Assembly: GCF_003696365.1 (NCBI RefSeq) | Contig: NZ_RFFM01000001.1 | Location: 186,001-250,000 of the forward strand | Length of the DNA stretch: 64,000 bases | Direction: 5' to 3' | Source of the DNA: Stutzerimonas zhaodongensis | GTDB taxonomy: Bacteria; Pseudomonadota; Gammaproteobacteria; Pseudomonadales; Pseudomonadaceae | Shown here: piece after piece, positions 62,194-64,000 of the stretch | Numbering within the stretch: the first letter of the stretch is position 1 | Layout: every line of letters starts with the position of its first letter | The notes under the pieces: model-generated | Databases searched by the model: none | Told to the model about the DNA's origin: nothing | What the model saw: only the letters and a program-made list of their open reading frames with translations | Translations under genes and position numbers: made by a program

Positions 62194-62422
62194 GCTGACC
62201 TGGCGTGCTGGGTGGTAATGGTTCAAGCATAACCGTGCAGGCGTGCATGCGCACGGTAGGCCAAAGGCCGCTGTATCAGCGGTAGCCGGTGGCGCTCGGA
62301 CTGCGGCGGGGAAGCCGCTGGTCTGCACGACAAATGCAGCGAGGGCGGCGACACGCTCGGATCCTCGGGCGTACGGCGCAGGTTCGAGCATGCTCCGCGT
62401 ATCCCGACCTGCGGGTTTGGCC

Positions 62423-62428
62423 TATAAT
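62423..62428 (+). promoter_or_regulatory. -10 element upstream of hisB
   Basis: Consensus TATAAT in ggcctataatgcgg, 38 bases before the hisB start; no good -35 seen. Confidence 0.55.
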
Positions 62429-62465
62429 GCGGCTCTTTTTCGCCCCACGATCAGCGGAGCTGTTG

Positions 62466-63059
62466 ATGTCCGAACGTACGGCTTACGTAGAGCGCAATAC
62501 CCTGGAAACCCAGGTGAAGGTCACCATCAACCTGGATGGCACCGGCAAGAGCCGCTTCGCCATTGGTGTGCCTTTTCTTGAGCACATGCTTGACCAGATT
62601 GCCCGTCATGGCCTGATCGATCTGGACATCGAATGCCAGGGCGATCTGCATATCGACGATCACCACACTGTGGAGGACGTCGGCATTACCCTCGGTCAGG
62701 CCTTTGCCAAGGCCGTTGGCGACAAAAAGGGCATGACCCGCTACGGGCATTCCTACGTGCCACTGGACGAAGCGTTATCGCGTGTCGTGATCGACTTTTC
62801 GGGGCGTCCGGGTCTGCAGATGCATGTCCCTTACACCCGCGCCACCGTCGGTGGCTTCGATGTGGATCTGTTCCAGGAATTCTTCCAGGGCTTCGTCAAC
62901 CACGCCTTGGTTACCCTGCACATCGACAACCTGCGCGGGCACAACACCCATCATCAGATCGAAACCGTATTCAAGGCCTTCGGCCGCGCGCTGCGCATGG
63001 CGGTGACGCTGGACGAGCGCATGGCCGGCCAGATGCCCTCGACCAAGGGTTGCCTGTAA
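62466..63059 (+). CDS. hisB: imidazoleglycerol-phosphate dehydratase
   Basis: A 197-residue monofunctional HisB; start at 62466 after gcggagctgttg. Metal-binding motifs [32 protein letters not shown] are intact. It dehydrates imidazoleglycerol phosphate to imidazole acetol phosphate in histidine synthesis. The first visible gene of the his operon; it overlaps hisH by one base. Confidence 0.98.
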   Translation: MSERTAYVERNTLETQVKVTINLDGTGKSRFAIGVPFLEHMLDQIARHGLIDLDIECQGDLHIDDHHTVEDVGITLGQAFAKAVGDKKGMTRYGHSYVPLDEALSRVVIDFSGRPGLQMHVPYTRATVGGFDVDLFQEFFQGFVNHALVTLHIDNLRGHNTHHQIETVFKAFGRALRMAVTLDERMAGQMPSTKGCL

Positions 63060-63697
63060 TGCAGACCGTTGCAGTCATCGATTACGGCATGGGCAACCTG
63101 CATTCGGTAGCCAAGGCGCTCGAGCACGTCGGTGCCGGTCGGGTACTGATCACCAGTGACGCGCAGGTCATACGCGAAGCTGATCGTGTAGTGTTCCCAG
63201 GCGTAGGTGCGATCCGCGATTGCATGGCCGAGATTCGCCGTTTGGGCTTCGACGAGCTGGTGCGTGAGGTCAGCGTTGATCGACCATTTCTAGGTGTTTG
63301 CGTTGGCATGCAGGCACTGATGGAGCGCAGCGAAGAAAACGGCGGCGTCGACTGCATTGGCCTGTTTCCTGGTCAGGTTCGCTTCTTCGGCAAGGATCTG
63401 GAGGAAGACGGTGAGCGCCTCAAGGTGCCGCACATGGGTTGGAACCATGTGGAGCAGGCCGTAAGCCATCCGCTTTGGCACAACATTCCCGCTGACGGCC
63501 GATTCTACTTCGTGCACAGCTATTACATCGAAGCGGGCAACCCCCGTCAGGTCGTCGGTCGCGGCCATTATGGTCGGGACTTCGCGGCGGCGCTGGCCGA
63601 TGGCTCGCGCTTCGCGGTGCAGTTCCACCCCGAGAAGAGCCACACCCACGGCCTGCAGTTGCTGCAGAACTTCGCCGCCTGGGATGGCCGGTGGTAA
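63059..63697 (+). CDS. hisH: imidazole glycerol phosphate synthase, glutamine amidotransferase subunit
   Basis: A 212-residue class I amidotransferase. The catalytic triad: Cys in [12 protein letters not shown] (near residue 81), and His/Glu in QFHPEKSH (near 192/194). Supplies ammonia to HisF. Overlaps both neighbours by one base (TAATG), so the his genes are tightly coupled. Confidence 0.98.
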   Translation: MQTVAVIDYGMGNLHSVAKALEHVGAGRVLITSDAQVIREADRVVFPGVGAIRDCMAEIRRLGFDELVREVSVDRPFLGVCVGMQALMERSEENGGVDCIGLFPGQVRFFGKDLEEDGERLKVPHMGWNHVEQAVSHPLWHNIPADGRFYFVHSYYIEAGNPRQVVGRGHYGRDFAAALADGSRFAVQFHPEKSHTHGLQLLQNFAAWDGRW

Positions 63698-63957
63698 TGA
63701 GCCGGGCGAAGCTAAAGGCACCCGTCCTGACGCTTGACTCCTCTCAGGAACAGGCCGCGCAGCAGGTCATCAAGCGCTTTCTGGAAGATCGCTTCGAGCT
63801 GGAGCTGGGCTCGTTCGAGGCGCAGGAAGTGCTTGATCTTTTCGCTCGCGAAATTGCTCCGCTCTACTACAACAAAGCGATTTTCGACGTGCAGACGCAC
63901 TTGAAGGAACGGTTCGAGAGCATCGAAAGCGATTTATGGGCACTCGAAAAGAGCTGA
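63697..63957 (+). CDS. DUF2164 family protein
   Basis: An 86-residue protein with QQVIKRFLEDRFELELGSFEAQEVLDLFA and APLYYNKAIFDVQTHLKERFESIESDLWALE. This is DUF2164, a short helical family of unknown function commonly found between hisH and hisA in pseudomonads. The start overlaps the hisH stop by one base. Confidence 0.92.
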   Translation: MSRAKLKAPVLTLDSSQEQAAQQVIKRFLEDRFELELGSFEAQEVLDLFAREIAPLYYNKAIFDVQTHLKERFESIESDLWALEKS

Positions 63958-63990
63958 CCTCATCCAATTTGATTTAGACAGGTTCAAGCC

Positions 63991-64000
63991 ATGCTGATTA
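63991..64000 (+). CDS. hisA: start of hisA (cut by window edge)
   Basis: ATGCTGATTA begins MLI-, fitting MLIIPAIDLKDG, the usual N-terminus of HisA (ProFAR isomerase), after aggttcaagcc. The identification rests on only three codons and on gene order hisB-hisH-DUF2164-hisA. Confidence 0.6.

Noticed and set aside
62269-62283. CCGCTG-TAT-CAGCGG hairpin before hisB
   Set aside because: Short stem, no T-tract and no clear gene to end; treated as chance.
1-64000. CRISPR arrays, prophage or insertion sequences
   Set aside because: No regularly spaced direct repeats, integrase, transposase or phage structural genes were seen.

Overview
The window looks like a chromosomal segment of a Pseudomonas-type gammaproteobacterium, most like Stutzerimonas (P. 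stutzeri group). The basis is GC-rich coding DNA, the block AsmA-mutY-yggX-tRNA-Phe, the hisB-hisH-DUF2164-hisA order, an NAD-dependent fds formate dehydrogenase, Rsm-type small RNAs and a pseudomonad-style REP sequence. Species assignment is inference. I see no prophage, insertion sequence, integrase, CRISPR array or conjugation gene.

Layout. 1-8.2 kb: 3' end of a RecQ-family helicase, a chemoreceptor, a Tat-exported aldo/keto reductase, a TLC-type nucleotide transporter relative, a ribosome hibernation factor, a histidine phosphatase and an exported DUF4432 sugar-epimerase-like protein preceded by a perfect 18-bp Cra/LacI-type operator. 8.2-11.6 kb: two near-identical small RNA genes bracketing a cold-shock gene, an AT-rich stretch and an exported chloroperoxidase-like hydrolase, followed by an Ais-like phosphatase. 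11.6-17.4 kb: a LysR regulator divergent from an acyl-CoA catabolic operon (3-hydroxyacyl-CoA dehydrogenase, acyl-CoA dehydrogenase, iron alcohol dehydrogenase, thioesterase). 17.5-25.5 kb: a glycine-zipper protein, then a ModE-like regulator divergent from fdsGBA-fdsD-fdhD. 25.5-33 kb: two hybrid histidine kinases flanking yrfG, nudE and cysQ. 33-46 kb: asparaginase, alanine symporter, aspartase and dicarboxylate/amino-acid symporter (Asn/Asp/Ala use), a HypT-like regulator, adhP and purEK. 46-57 kb: oxidoreductase, mutarotase, a basic-amino-acid ABC transporter, a BCCT betaine/choline transporter, an orphan binding protein and a TonB receptor with a candidate Fur box. 57-64 kb: nuclease, tRNA-Phe, yggX, mutY, asmA, PanZ-like protein and the start of a his operon.

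The strongest unusual signal is the sRNA pair at about 8371-8480 and 10633-10740. Each has four GGA-presenting small hairpins, a factor-independent terminator, and an identical GacA-box-like element centred about 67 bp upstream of the inferred start. This is the signature of RsmA/CsrA-titrating RNAs. The fourth hairpin differs in sequence between copies but keeps its pairing. All annotation here is by reading alone; no database search was run, and start-codon choices rest on visible ribosome binding sites and family lengths.
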